A stretch of 64,000 nt of DNA from Bacillus chungangensis (GTDB lineage Bacteria > Bacillota > Bacilli > Bacillales > Bacillaceae_C), in contig NZ_JAUSTT010000007.1 in assembly GCF_030812995.1 (NCBI RefSeq), positions 118,355 to 182,354 of the forward strand. Reading direction: 5' to 3'. The notes under the pieces are model-generated. The model saw only the letters and a list, made by a program, of their open reading frames with translations, was not told the DNA's origin and made no database searches. The translations under genes and the position numbers were made by a program. Shown here in pieces: positions 17,197-26,621 of the stretch (positions within the stretch are counted from its first letter, which is position 1; each line of letters begins with the position of its first letter).

Positions 17197-18096
17197 ATGT
17201 CAAATACCGTCATCGAGAAAGCAGCTCATCAAACAAAAACGAAGAAAAAACAGTCTGCATTCGCCTACTATGCTAAAAGTTTATGTAAAAGCGGAACTGG
17301 ACTTCTTGGATTTATCATTATTTTGATCGTGTTGCTATGTGGAATTGCTGGGCATTGGATCGCCCCCTTCGACCCGCTTGCAACAGACTTTAGCAAAAAA
17401 TTGCTGCCCCCAATGACAGCTGGGCATTTGTTAGGGACAGATCAATTAGGACGAGATATTTTATCTCGGTTGATTGCTGGGACGAAAATTTCTTTAATCA
17501 TCGGTATCACTACTGTTATTTTCGCCGGGTTTATCGGCAGCATTGTTGGCATTATTTCTGGCTATTTTCGCGGTTGGATCGATACTGTCTTAATGAGAAT
17601 TGTTGATGTGCAGTTAAGCTTTCCTTTTATTCTTCTTGTTTTGGTTATTAATGCGGTTATTGGAACAGGCTTAAAAAATATCATTATTTCGCTTGTGATC
17701 GGCGGCTGGGTTATTTTTGCGAGAGTCGTTCGCAGTGAAGTGCTTGCGCTTAGAGAGAAAGAATTTATTTTAGCTTGTGTTGCAACAGGAGTTCGGCGTT
17801 GGGAGATTATTGTGAAGCATATTTTGCCTAACTTATTTACGCCTATTATTATTTTGTCTTCTTTGCAAGTAGCAACCTTTATTATCGCTGAAGCGTCTGT
17901 AAGCTTTCTAGGATTTGGTGTGCAGCCTCCTCAGCCAGCATGGGGAAATATGTTGAATGAAGGGAAAGACTACATCTTCAATTCTTGGTGGCTCATCACA
18001 TTTCCAGGTATAGCAATCGTGATCACTGCACTAGGAGTTAATTTATTTGGAGATTGGCTGCGCGATGTATTAGATCCTGAATTAAAAGGAAATTAA
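17197..18096 (+). CDS. Peptide-type ABC transporter permease, DppC/OppC-like (system 1)
   Basis: 299 residues, RBS GGGGG. An N-terminal cytoplasmic tail rich in Lys is followed by a first membrane segment (about 30-55), then APFDP and GTDQLGRDILSRLI, which are hallmark DppC motifs, and five more helices with the coupling loop FILACVATGVRRWEIIVKHI. It ends with NLFGDWLRDVLDPELKGN. Partner of the preceding permease. Confidence 0.93.
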   Translation: MSNTVIEKAAHQTKTKKKQSAFAYYAKSLCKSGTGLLGFIIILIVLLCGIAGHWIAPFDPLATDFSKKLLPPMTAGHLLGTDQLGRDILSRLIAGTKISLIIGITTVIFAGFIGSIVGIISGYFRGWIDTVLMRIVDVQLSFPFILLVLVINAVIGTGLKNIIISLVIGGWVIFARVVRSEVLALREKEFILACVATGVRRWEIIVKHILPNLFTPIIILSSLQVATFIIAEASVSFLGFGVQPPQPAWGNMLNEGKDYIFNSWWLITFPGIAIVITALGVNLFGDWLRDVLDPELKGN

Positions 18097-18119
18097 ATGC
18101 GACTTCAGGGGGAGAGCTT

Positions 18120-19115
18120 ATGAAAAAAATACTTGAAGTAAAGGATCTGAAAATTCAATTTAAAACGCCAAATGGCACGATTCAACCAGTGAACGGAACT
18201 AGTTTCCATGTAGTAGAAGGTGAAACACTTGGCATTGTTGGTGAATCCGGCTGTGGCAAGAGTGTCACTTCTCTTGCGGTAATGGGGCTGCTGCCAGTTC
18301 CGATTGGCTATGTTGCTGCAGGAGAAATTTTATTAGAGGGTAGAGATATTTCCCATTTGAAAGAAAAAGAGATGCGAAAATTAAGAGGTAATGATATTTC
18401 GATGATTTTTCAAGAGCCGATGACCTCCTTAAATCCTGTATTTACAATTGGGCAGCAGCTTAGTGAACCGCTGAAACAACATACAAAACTAAGCAAAAAA
18501 GAACGGAAAAAACGGATTGTTGAGATGCTGGAGCTTGTTGGAATCCCAAGAGCAAATGAAATAATAGATGACTACCCGCACCAATTGTCTGGAGGAATGA
18601 GGCAAAGAGTAATGATTTCTTTAGCAATGCTGTGCGAACCGAAGTTGTTGATTGCTGATGAGCCAACGACTGCGCTTGACGTAACCATTCAGGCACAAAT
18701 TTTAGATTTAATGAAGAAGATAAAAGCAGATACGCAAATGGCGATGTTGCTCATTACGCATGATCTAGGGGTTGTAGCAGAAACGTGTGATCGTGTCATT
18801 GTCATGTATGCAGGGCAAATTGTAGAGGGAACCGATGTCCGAACGCTTTTTGATGACCCGAAGCATCCGTATACGAAGGGACTATTAGCATCTTTGCCGA
18901 AATCCAGCGAGCGAAAGCAGGATTTACATGCGATTAAAGGAAATGTGCCGAGGCCTGATGAGTTGCCGAAGGGGTGTGCTTTTTCTAATCGCTGCCCGCA
19001 ATCGTTTGAAAAATGTTTCACGGAGAAACCGCCGCTCTTTAACATGGAAAAGCAATCATGCCGCTGTTGGTTGTATGAAACGGAAGAGAAAGAGGTGGCT
19101 GTGATTGGTAAATAA
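18120..19115 (+). CDS. Peptide-type ABC transporter ATPase, DppD/OppD-like (system 1)
   Basis: 331 residues, RBS AGGGGGAG. Walker [10 protein letters not shown]-loop [11 protein letters not shown], signature LSGGMRQR, Walker [13 protein letters not shown] and switch His ITHD are complete. The C-terminal extension [14 protein letters not shown] carries the cysteines found in OppD/DppD-type ATPases, some of which bind a [4Fe-4S] cluster. It overlaps the following ATPase gene by 11 bases. Confidence 0.93.
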   Translation: MKKILEVKDLKIQFKTPNGTIQPVNGTSFHVVEGETLGIVGESGCGKSVTSLAVMGLLPVPIGYVAAGEILLEGRDISHLKEKEMRKLRGNDISMIFQEPMTSLNPVFTIGQQLSEPLKQHTKLSKKERKKRIVEMLELVGIPRANEIIDDYPHQLSGGMRQRVMISLAMLCEPKLLIADEPTTALDVTIQAQILDLMKKIKADTQMAMLLITHDLGVVAETCDRVIVMYAGQIVEGTDVRTLFDDPKHPYTKGLLASLPKSSERKQDLHAIKGNVPRPDELPKGCAFSNRCPQSFEKCFTEKPPLFNMEKQSCRCWLYETEEKEVAVIGK

Positions 19116-20073
19116 CGCTGTACTAGAGGTAAAGCATTTAAAAAAATATTATGAAATCAACCAGGGCTGGTTTAAACCAAAAATTCAAGTAAAAGCCGTA
19201 GACGATATTAGCTTTACAGTGATGAAAGGGGAAACGTTTGGTCTAGTTGGCGAGAGCGGCTGTGGGAAATCAACGACAGGCAGGTCGATCTTACGGCTAA
19301 ATCCAATTACAAACGGTCAAATTCTTTTTCATGGCAAGGATATAAGCAAGCTTTCTTATGAAGAGATGAGAAAATTGAGGCGTAAAATGCAAATGGTGTT
19401 TCAAGATCCTTACGCTTCTCTGAATCCGAAAAAAACGATACGGCAAATTTTAACAGAGCCTTTGCGAGTACATGGTCTTTATTCTAAACAGGAACGGGAG
19501 CAAAAGACAGTAGAAATGCTCGAAACGGTTGGTCTGTCTGCTTACCATCTTGATCGCTACCCGCACGAATTTTCTGGGGGGCAGCGGCAAAGGATAGGCA
19601 TTGCACGTGCAGTTATTTTGCATCCAGAGTTGATTGTGACAGATGAGCCAGTTTCTGCGCTAGATGTTTCCGTACAATCGCAGGTGATCAATTTATTATT
19701 AAAGCTGCAAAAAGAATTTCAGCTTACTTATGTATTTATCTCACATGATTTAAGTGTTGTCGAACATGTAACAGATCGAGTTGCAGTCATGTATTTAGGA
19801 AAGATCGTTGAATTAGCAGAAACAGAAGCATTATTTGCTAATCCACTGCACCCTTATACGAAAGCATTGATTTCCGCTGTTCCTGCCAGCCATCCAGATG
19901 AAGAGAAGCAAAGAATCGTGTTAAAGGGGGATGTTCCAAGTCCGGCTAATCCTCCAAGCGGCTGTACCTTTCATCCAAGATGTTCCGCATGTATGGCAAT
20001 TTGCAAAACGAAAAAGCCGCCTATCATTACTTTAGATAATGGCCATACTGTGGCCTGTCATTTATATGAGTAA
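19105..20073 (+). CDS. Peptide-type ABC transporter ATPase, DppF/OppF-like (system 1)
   Basis: 322 residues. The start is a TTG at 19105 inside the end of the preceding gene, preceded by AGAGGTGG; no ATG fits. Walker [11 protein letters not shown]-loop VFQDPYASLNP, signature FSGGQRQR, Walker [13 protein letters not shown] and ISHD are present, with the C-terminal CTFHPRCSACMAIC cysteine segment. It forms the ATPase heterodimer with the preceding protein. Confidence 0.92.
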   Translation: MVNNAVLEVKHLKKYYEINQGWFKPKIQVKAVDDISFTVMKGETFGLVGESGCGKSTTGRSILRLNPITNGQILFHGKDISKLSYEEMRKLRRKMQMVFQDPYASLNPKKTIRQILTEPLRVHGLYSKQEREQKTVEMLETVGLSAYHLDRYPHEFSGGQRQRIGIARAVILHPELIVTDEPVSALDVSVQSQVINLLLKLQKEFQLTYVFISHDLSVVEHVTDRVAVMYLGKIVELAETEALFANPLHPYTKALISAVPASHPDEEKQRIVLKGDVPSPANPPSGCTFHPRCSACMAICKTKKPPIITLDNGHTVACHLYE

Positions 20074-20118
20074 TTGATTTCACTGCTAGTATCTAAATGA
20101 AGAAGGGAAGGATTTCAA

Positions 20119-21297
20119 ATGTTATTAGCCATTCCAAAAGAAGAAATTTTAGAGAGGCAAGAAAAATTCTATACCTATTTGCAGTCGAAGCAAGTGGATT
20201 GTGCAGTACTTTTTAGCGTTACAGATATTTTTTATTTAACTGGTTTCCACTTTTATCCTACAGAACGTCCGATTGCTTTTTTCATTGATGATAAACAGGG
20301 AACACACTTGTTTTTGCCTGCATTAGAGCATGAACATGCTGAAAGCTTTGCTTATGTGGATTATGTGCATTCTTATCCAGAATACCCGGGATTGCAGCAT
20401 CCAATGGAATACCTGAAAAACGTGTTGCAGCGATTGCGATTCGCTGGGAAGAAAGTTGGCTATGATGCAATTGGCTATGGGTCTCCAATGGGATATAAAG
20501 GACCAATATTAAAAGATTTGCTTCAAGCTGAGTATATTTCAATTAGCGGTGTTATTCAAGAAATGCGGGCTGTGAAATCCTTTAATGAAATTGAGTTAAT
20601 CAAAGAATCTTGCAGATGGGGGAATTTAGCCCATCGTTTATTGCAAAAATATTCAAAACAAGGCTTGAGTGAAATTGAGATTACAAGCAAAGCGACAACT
20701 GAAGCTACAATGGCGATGATTGAAACGCTTGGACCAGCTTATAAACCGCATGGAAGGACAGCATATGCGCTTTTTCGCGGCCAAATTGGAGAAATGTCTG
20801 CATTCCCGCATGCAGTTACTCAAAATCTTGTGCTGAAAAAAGGAGACACATTGGTAACAGGTGCGGCTGGCGAAGTTTGGGGCTATCATAGCGAGTTGGA
20901 AAGAACAATGTTTGTACAAGAAGCAAGCAAAGAGCAGGAGAAGTACTTCAATATCATGTATGAAGCACAAGAAGTTGCTTTTCAAGCAATTAAGCCTGGA
21001 GCTGCTTGTTCTGATGTCGAGCATGCTGTCCAAACTTATTTCAAGGATGCAGGTGTTTCGCATTTGGTTCAGCACCATACAGGCCATGCAATTGGCTTAT
21101 TAGGACACGAAGCGCCGTTTTTTGATTTAGGAGATGAAACAATCATGGAGCCTGGAATGGTCTTTACCGTAGAACCCGGTATTTATGTGAGAGGATTAGG
21201 CGGATTTAGACATTCAGATACCGTACTTGTTACGGAGAAAGGCATGGAAATGTTGACTTACTATCCACGAGATTTGGCTTCACTAATCTGTCATTAA
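20119..21297 (+). CDS. Creatinase/prolidase-fold (M24) hydrolase, paralogue 1
   Basis: 392 residues, RBS GAAGGGAAGG. Residues 1-135 form the creatinase N-terminal domain and 155-385 the pita-bread domain. Of the five metal ligands of M24 aminopeptidases, the two Asp are replaced (LVTGAAG where LVDAG is usual; SELERT where SDxTRT is usual) and the final Glu is His or Ser (GGFRHSDTVLV), while His323 (HTGHAIG) and Glu352 (VEPGIY) remain. Creatinase, a metal-free member, has the same ALERT-like run and a matching His at FPHAVT (His231). I infer a C-N hydrolase rather than a metallopeptidase. The next gene is a close paralogue. Automatic labels such as Xaa-Pro dipeptidase are doubtful. Confidence 0.85.
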   Translation: MLLAIPKEEILERQEKFYTYLQSKQVDCAVLFSVTDIFYLTGFHFYPTERPIAFFIDDKQGTHLFLPALEHEHAESFAYVDYVHSYPEYPGLQHPMEYLKNVLQRLRFAGKKVGYDAIGYGSPMGYKGPILKDLLQAEYISISGVIQEMRAVKSFNEIELIKESCRWGNLAHRLLQKYSKQGLSEIEITSKATTEATMAMIETLGPAYKPHGRTAYALFRGQIGEMSAFPHAVTQNLVLKKGDTLVTGAAGEVWGYHSELERTMFVQEASKEQEKYFNIMYEAQEVAFQAIKPGAACSDVEHAVQTYFKDAGVSHLVQHHTGHAIGLLGHEAPFFDLGDETIMEPGMVFTVEPGIYVRGLGGFRHSDTVLVTEKGMEMLTYYPRDLASLICH

Positions 21298-21349
21298 TGT
21301 CTGGCCTTACCATCTAAAAAGTGAACGATAAAAAGAGAGGAAGCTATCT

Positions 21350-22531
21350 ATGAGATTATCAATATCACAAGCAGAATTAAGAGAGCGTCAAACAACATTC
21401 TTTGAAAGATTGCAGGCAAAAGGGGCAGAATGTGCGGTGCTGTTTAGTGTAACAGATATTTTTTATTTGACAGGGTTTCATTTTCATCCGACAGAGCGTC
21501 CGATTGGATTTTTCATAGATCCTGAGCAAAAATCACATTTATTTGTCCCAGCATTAGAACATGAGCATGCTCAAAGCTTTGCTGCTATTGATTATGTTCA
21601 CTCTTACCCAGAATATCCAGGGCTTCGCCATCCGATGGAATATTTAAAAGATGTTTTGGTGGACGCAGCTTTAGCAGGAAAAGCTGTTGGCTATGATTCC
21701 GATGGCTACGGTTCTGCGATGGGATATACCGGTCCTGCTTTAAGTGAAATATTGGCAGCTAAAACTTTTATCTCTTTACAAGGTCTCGTCGAGGAAATGC
21801 GATACGTAAAGTCACCTGCTGAAATAGAACTGATTAAAGAATCTTGCAGATGGGGAAACCTTGCTCACCGTCTGTTGCAAAAGTATTCAAAAGCAGGCTT
21901 AAGTGAAATTGAAATTACAAGTAAAGCGACAACCGAAGCAACGATCGCAATGATTGAAACGTTAGGTCCAGACTATAAACCACATGGAAGTCCAGCTAAT
22001 GCTTTTTTTCGTGGACAAGTAGGGGAAATGTCTGCAATTCCTCACGCGGTAACACAAAACCTTGTACTAAAGCGAGGAGATAACTTAGTGACTGCTGCTT
22101 TATGTGATGTTTGGGGATATAAGAGTGAATTAGAGCGGACGATGTTTGTAGAAGAAGTGAGCACGGAGCAGGAAAAATATTTTCAGTTGATGGTTGAAGC
22201 CCAGGAAATCGCTTTTGCTCACATTAAACCAGGGAAAACTGTATCCGAAGTAGACAAAGCCGTTCGCCAATTTTTTAAAGAAAACAATGTCCAGCATCTT
22301 ACACAGCACCATACCGGGCATTCAATTGGGTTATTGGATCATGAGGCGCCATTTTTTGATTTGGGAGACGAGACGATCATGGAACCAGGGATGGTCTTTA
22401 CCGTAGAACCTGGTATTTATCTACGTGGACTTGGTGGCTTCCGTCATTCTGATACTGTGTTAGTAACAGAGGAAGGCATGGAATCATTAACGTATTATCC
22501 ACGCGATCTAGCATCTTTGATTTGCTTCTGA
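21350..22531 (+). CDS. Creatinase/prolidase-fold (M24) hydrolase, paralogue 2
   Basis: 393 residues, RBS AAGAGAGGAAG. It aligns end to end with the preceding protein and shares long identical runs such as ITSKATTEAT and the C-terminal YYPRDLASLI. The metal-site changes are parallel: LVTAALCDVWGY, SELERT and GGFRHSDTVLV, with HTGHSIG and VEPGIY kept. Differences cluster around the putative active site (GAAGEVWGYHS versus AALCDVWGYKS; TAYALFRGQ versus PANAFFRGQ), so the copies may act on different substrates or form a heteromer. It arose by tandem duplication. A 324-base gap follows with no visible gene. Confidence 0.85.
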   Translation: MRLSISQAELRERQTTFFERLQAKGAECAVLFSVTDIFYLTGFHFHPTERPIGFFIDPEQKSHLFVPALEHEHAQSFAAIDYVHSYPEYPGLRHPMEYLKDVLVDAALAGKAVGYDSDGYGSAMGYTGPALSEILAAKTFISLQGLVEEMRYVKSPAEIELIKESCRWGNLAHRLLQKYSKAGLSEIEITSKATTEATIAMIETLGPDYKPHGSPANAFFRGQVGEMSAIPHAVTQNLVLKRGDNLVTAALCDVWGYKSELERTMFVEEVSTEQEKYFQLMVEAQEIAFAHIKPGKTVSEVDKAVRQFFKENNVQHLTQHHTGHSIGLLDHEAPFFDLGDETIMEPGMVFTVEPGIYLRGLGGFRHSDTVLVTEEGMESLTYYPRDLASLICF

Positions 22532-22855
22532 GACAACTTGTTTCGATACGAAGCAATGAGAAGCTTTGTACCATCATTGTCAATGCAGCAAAGTGATAGA
22601 CGCTAAAGATTCAAGAAATGTATCCCCTTCTTCATTTTGTTCATTTTCGTTGTAGATAGGCTGACAATAGATTATTCTAATAGAAAGTATAGTGATAGAG
22701 GTTTTAAAAAGGATGGATAAGTTCAAAAATTGCAGTGACTCTTTGAGAGGATATGGGATAACAAAAATCTGTTCTTTGAGTTTCCAATAGAACTTTTACG
22801 CGTTTTATAAAAGATACTTTTTAAATACTTTTATCATATTGAAAGGAAGAGGAGC
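22532..22855. other. Gap inside the hydrolase cluster
   Basis: No frame with a start and RBS, and no clear terminator. The M20 gene may have its own promoter here, but I could not place one with confidence. Confidence 0.4.
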
Positions 22856-24160
22856 ATGACACAAGAACAGCGTTCATTTTTAGAAGCAAAGCTTTTAAAA
22901 GATTATCAGCTTGAATTAGATGATGAAGGCGTCAGCGGTGAGCGCCTTGCTTATCGGCTTGGCAAGATTGCAGAGATTGGGCTCACAAGTGAAGGCGGTT
23001 CTTATCGGATCGGTTTTTCAAAAGGAGAAAGGCAAGCAAAAGAGCTAATAAAAAGTTGGATGCGAGCTGCTGGTTTAAAGGTAACGGAAGATGGTGCTGG
23101 AAACGTTTTTGGAAGATTAGCTGGAAAACAAGCGCATTTGCCAGCAATTCTTTCTGGTTCACATGTTGATTCAGTACCAAATGGCGGGCATTTTGACGGT
23201 GTTTTAGGTGTTCTTACAGCACTTGAAGTCGTCGAAGCATGGAAGGAATCGAATTTTCAGCCGAAGAAACCTTTTGAAGTTGTTATCTTTACAGACGAAG
23301 AAGGATCCCGTTTTAATGGTGGGTTGACAGGCAGTGAAGGAATGATGGGCAACATAAAGCTGGAAGAAAGAAAACAACTAAAAGATCAGAATGGTCTTTC
23401 TTTCCAGGAGGTGTTAGAAGCAGATGGACTTAACATTGATGGGTATGTACAATCCCCTCGTCCATTAAATGAGCTTGAGATGTTTGTTGAAGTACATATT
23501 GAACAAGGGAAACAGCTTGAAAAAGCAGGCCTTCCTTGTGGGATTGTTACTGGAATTGCAGGTCCATGCTGGCTGGAAATTAAATTTTCTGGTGTTGCAG
23601 GTCATGCAGGGAATACACCGATGAATGATCGACAAGATGCATTAGTTGCTGCCAGTCAATTTGTATATGAAGTGAGCAAACTGCCAAAGCAAGTAAGCGA
23701 AACAGCAGTTGCCACCGTCGGAAAAATGTTTGTGCATCCTAATGGTGCTAACGTAATTCCTGGAGAGGTTCAATTATATGTTGATATAAGAGATATATTT
23801 GAAGAAACACGAAATCAACTTGTCGATTCAGTTATTTCATGCTTAAACGAAATAGCTGCCCAGTCGCAAGTGAAGGTGAAAGTGAAAGAATTACTTCGTG
23901 TAAGGCCTGTGCCAATTGCTAGTGAAATGCAAGAAAAGCTTAGTCATTCATTGCAAGCTCATGGAATAAAAGAAATGAGACTACCGAGTGGAGCAGGTCA
24001 TGATGCGATGATTGTTGGGGAGAAGCTTCCTGTTGCCATGCTGTTCGTGCGCAGCAAAGACGGCATCAGCCATAATCCAAAGGAATGGACTTCTTTATCT
24101 GACTGTGTCCAAGCTGTTCATGTATTAAAACACTTTGTTGAACAGCTGCAGCAAAAATGA
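22856..24160 (+). CDS. M20-family N-carbamoyl-L-amino-acid hydrolase/allantoate amidohydrolase-like enzyme
   Basis: 434 residues, RBS AAGGAAGAGG. Binuclear zinc ligands are intact: His103 (GSHVDSVPNGG), bridging Asp114 (GHFDG), Glu149 region (FTDEEGSRF), the His of VEVHIEQG and the late His of GISHNP. The lid domain includes GVAGHAGNTPM. This is the AllC/AmaB-type branch, which hydrolyses N-carbamoyl amino acids, ureidoglycine-type compounds or allantoate, releasing ammonia and carbon dioxide. Position after two creatinase-like proteins and a peptide-type importer suggests a ureido or carbamoyl intermediate of the same pathway. It ends the cluster with a strong terminator. Confidence 0.88.
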   Translation: MTQEQRSFLEAKLLKDYQLELDDEGVSGERLAYRLGKIAEIGLTSEGGSYRIGFSKGERQAKELIKSWMRAAGLKVTEDGAGNVFGRLAGKQAHLPAILSGSHVDSVPNGGHFDGVLGVLTALEVVEAWKESNFQPKKPFEVVIFTDEEGSRFNGGLTGSEGMMGNIKLEERKQLKDQNGLSFQEVLEADGLNIDGYVQSPRPLNELEMFVEVHIEQGKQLEKAGLPCGIVTGIAGPCWLEIKFSGVAGHAGNTPMNDRQDALVAASQFVYEVSKLPKQVSETAVATVGKMFVHPNGANVIPGEVQLYVDIRDIFEETRNQLVDSVISCLNEIAAQSQVKVKVKELLRVRPVPIASEMQEKLSHSLQAHGIKEMRLPSGAGHDAMIVGEKLPVAMLFVRSKDGISHNPKEWTSLSDCVQAVHVLKHFVEQLQQK

Positions 24161-24168
24161 ACATAAAG

Positions 24169-24200
24169 AAGACCCGAAGGCAAAATGCTTTTGGGTCTTT
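24169..24200 (+). terminator. Terminator of the importer/hydrolase operon
   Basis: GACCCGAAGGCA and TGCTTTTGGGTC pair with two G-T pairs and are followed by TTTT, 8 bases after the M20 stop codon. Confidence 0.8.
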
Positions 24201-24202
24201 TA

Positions 24203-24420
24203 CATGAGTCCCTCACCCCGAATTATAAGGGAGAGTCTAGGGTGTTCTAAAGGTGAGGGGCTGGAAGTAAAGTGGGAAGTGAATATTTTTCATTTCCCAC
24301 TTTTTACAAGTAAATGGTTGTTTTAGGTCGACAAGATAAGAACGCTTCAATATTGAAGAAAAAGCGAAGGATCTTCTTCAAGAATGATGCATTCTGCACT
24401 TTTAAGCCTACAGATTTAGG
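24203..24420. repeat. Strongly diverged relative of the TTTAT-bounded repeat
   Basis: CCCTCACCCC...AAGGTGAGGGG matches the left-hand hairpin of copy 1, and GGTCGACAAGATAAGAACGC matches the central GGCCGACAGGATAAGGAAAGC block. AAGAAAAAGCGAAGG follows, as in copies 1-4. The terminal TTTAT ends are not recognisable. I see no gene in this gap. Confidence 0.5.
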
Positions 24421-24502
24421 TTAATTGCCACATGTTGTTGCGCTTTAAAAATGAGAAGTCTTTAATGTGTAATGAACAACCTAGCTGTAAGATGGTTCGT
24501 TG

Positions 24503-24943
24503 TTATTCTGGTTTTTTAATGGAAACGATTGGTACCGCTTTTAAAGAATCTTTTACTGGACACATTTTTTCTGCATGAGCAATCAGTGCCTGTATATTTT
24601 CTTCTGGCGAAGAGGAAGTAATATCAATGTGATAGCGAATTTCTTGATATCCTGGACGAACATCAGGATTCTTCCCTAAAAATCCATCTGTATCTAGATC
24701 TCCTTCCACATATGTTTGAACATCCTCAACAACAACTTTAAATTTTCGTGCAAACGTAACGATTACAACATTGATGCAGCCACCTAAAGCCGCTAGCAAG
24801 TATTCTACTGGGTTGGGACCTTGATCGGTTCCACCAAGAGAAGCCGGTTCATCTATTATTACTTCTTTCCCATTAATATCTGCAACAGATAAAACTTTGT
24901 TGCCAGACCATTTTACGTTTGTTGAAAATTTAACTTTGGCCAT
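24503..24943 (-). CDS. OsmC family peroxide-reducing protein
   Basis: 146 residues from the ATG at 24943 (RBS GAGGTG); an earlier in-frame start is not supported. The two family cysteines are present, Cys56 (LGGCINVV) and Cys128 (MCPVKDSL), with the linking helix and the YxVEGDLD strand. Such proteins reduce organic hydroperoxides through a thiol cycle, usually as homodimers in the cytoplasm. It is monocistronic. It is a different subfamily from the OsmC tail at the start of the window. Confidence 0.85.
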   Translation of the reverse strand: MAKVKFSTNVKWSGNKVLSVADINGKEVIIDEPASLGGTDQGPNPVEYLLAALGGCINVVIVTFARKFKVVVEDVQTYVEGDLDTDGFLGKNPDVRPGYQEIRYHIDITSSSPEENIQALIAHAEKMCPVKDSLKAVPIVSIKKPE

Positions 24944-25430
24944 TATCTTCACCTCTACAATATGGTTGTGTACATTACACATGATAGAAACAGAATGATT
25001 TGTGAAGTAGTGAGCATGAATGTTTAAACAAAAATCATCCTATTTCTATCTTTAGTATACATGATAACGTCTCCATATGTCTATAAAATTATGAAAAACT
25101 AGTGACATATGGAGAAAAAGGTCGATTTTTATCCCACATCTAACTGGCAGTAAGCCCCACACTTAGTAAGAGGAATCGAAGAGATAACTGAAAGTCCGAT
25201 TGGTTCGGGCCTACAGGATAAGGAAAGCTTCTTGAATCAGCATCGCACGAAGGAAAAAGCGGTTTCCTTTTTCTTTAGCTTGAGTTCCTTTGTAAAGGGG
25301 ATGAGACGCCCTATTCATGGAAGCTTCACTTTATCAAAGCTTTCTAAAACAAATACTTGATAAGTGTCAACTGGATGGCATTCGCGGTAAAATGATGAAT
25401 AGGAAAAGTTAGAGAGGAGGAAGAAGCGAT
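24944..25430. other. Intergenic region holding repeat copy 3
   Basis: Apart from the repeat at 25128-25334, the stretch holds the upstream regions of the divergent OsmC and glycerate kinase genes. No other gene is visible. Confidence 0.5.
25128..25334. repeat. TTTAT-bounded dispersed repeat, shortened copy 3
   Basis: 207 bp, TTTATCCCACATCTAACTGG to GAAGCTTCACTTTAT. Relative to copy 1 it lacks part of the left hairpin, the CAAATGT stretch and part of the segment before the right hairpin. The right hairpin arms are weak (GGGGATGAGACGCCC). TTTAT is kept at both edges. Confidence 0.8.
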
Positions 25431-26564
25431 ATGAAAATAGTGATTGCCCCTGACTCATTTAAGGAAAGCTTAACGGCAAGAGAAGTAGCAGAAGCAATCG
25501 AAAAGGGATTAGCCTCTATTTTTCCAGAGGCAGAAATTGTAAAGATTCCGATGGCAGATGGTGGGGAAGGAACTGTTCAATCACTGGTAGATGCCACAAA
25601 TGGCAAAATAATAGAAAAGACGGTAACAGGACCAATGGGAACTCCTGTAAACGCTTATTTTGGGTTGTTAGGGGATGGAAGAACTGCTGTAATAGAAATG
25701 GCGGCAGCATCAGGATTACAGTTAGTGCCTAAAGAGAAAAGAAATCCACTCTATACAACTACTTTTGGAACAGGTGAATTAATGACAGCAGCGCTTGAAT
25801 TAGGGGCAAGTGAACTGATAATTGGCCTTGGCGGGAGCGCAACGAATGATGGCGGTGCTGGCATGGCGCAAGCATTGGGAGTCGTTTTTTTCGATCAATA
25901 TGGAAAAACGCTTGACATGAATGGCGACAGTTTAATAAAAATTGCTAAGATAGATCATTCGCAACTTGATAGGCGTTTTCAAGATATTACGATAAAAGTT
26001 GCTTGTGATGTGAATAATCCATTAATAGGAGTACGAGGAGCAGCAGCTGTCTATAGTCCGCAAAAAGGAGCAACACCAGAAATCGCTAAAAAGCTTGATG
26101 TTCATCTGCAACATTATGCAAAGATGATAGAAGTATATGTAAAGAAAGATGTGCGGAACTTTCCAGGTGCTGGAGCAGCAGGTGGTCTTGCCGCAGGGTT
26201 GATGGCATTTTTTTCTCCAGTAATGATGCCGGGGATAGATATCGTGATAGAAGCAGCAAATGTAGAAATGTACTTAAAGGATGCTGCGTTCGTTGTAACT
26301 GGTGAGGGAAAGATGGACGGACAGACGCTGTACGGAAAAACACCAATAGGGATTGCAAGGCTTGCCCAAAAACATGATATTCCAGTGATCGGTATCACCG
26401 GATCAATCGGAGAAAATATCGATGTATTATTTGATTATGGGTTTGATGCAGTACTGTCAATCGTACCGGGTCCTGTTACTTTGGATAAGGCAATGGCCAA
26501 TGCGGAAGACTATATCGTCCAAACGATGGCAAATGCTGCGAGATTAATGAAATTAAAGATATGA
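25431..26564 (+). CDS. glxK: Glycerate kinase (GlxK/GarK family)
   Basis: 377 residues, RBS GAGAGGAGG. N-terminal MKIVIAPDSFKESLTA and the segments MADGGEGT, GLGGSATNDGGAGM and VTGEGKMDGQT are hallmarks of type I glycerate kinases. It phosphorylates D-glycerate, usually at the 2-position, feeding it into lower glycolysis. The family is cytoplasmic. It is transcribed alone, converging with the LCP gene on a shared hairpin. Confidence 0.92.
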   Translation: MKIVIAPDSFKESLTAREVAEAIEKGLASIFPEAEIVKIPMADGGEGTVQSLVDATNGKIIEKTVTGPMGTPVNAYFGLLGDGRTAVIEMAAASGLQLVPKEKRNPLYTTTFGTGELMTAALELGASELIIGLGGSATNDGGAGMAQALGVVFFDQYGKTLDMNGDSLIKIAKIDHSQLDRRFQDITIKVACDVNNPLIGVRGAAAVYSPQKGATPEIAKKLDVHLQHYAKMIEVYVKKDVRNFPGAGAAGGLAAGLMAFFSPVMMPGIDIVIEAANVEMYLKDAAFVVTGEGKMDGQTLYGKTPIGIARLAQKHDIPVIGITGSIGENIDVLFDYGFDAVLSIVPGPVTLDKAMANAEDYIVQTMANAARLMKLKI

Positions 26565-26567
26565 GGG

Positions 26568-26603
26568 GTATGGGATGATTGAAGACGTTCATTCATCCCA
26601 TAC
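26568..26603. terminator. Bidirectional terminator between glxK and the LCP gene
   Basis: GTATGGGATGA and TCATCCCATAC pair perfectly between the two convergent stop codons. Confidence 0.75.
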
Positions 26604-26621
26604 GATTTTAACGTTAAGAAA

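Noticed and set aside
26086..26398. Two minus-strand frames of 90-94 codons inside glxK
   Set aside because: They are antisense shadows of a well-supported gene, without RBS.
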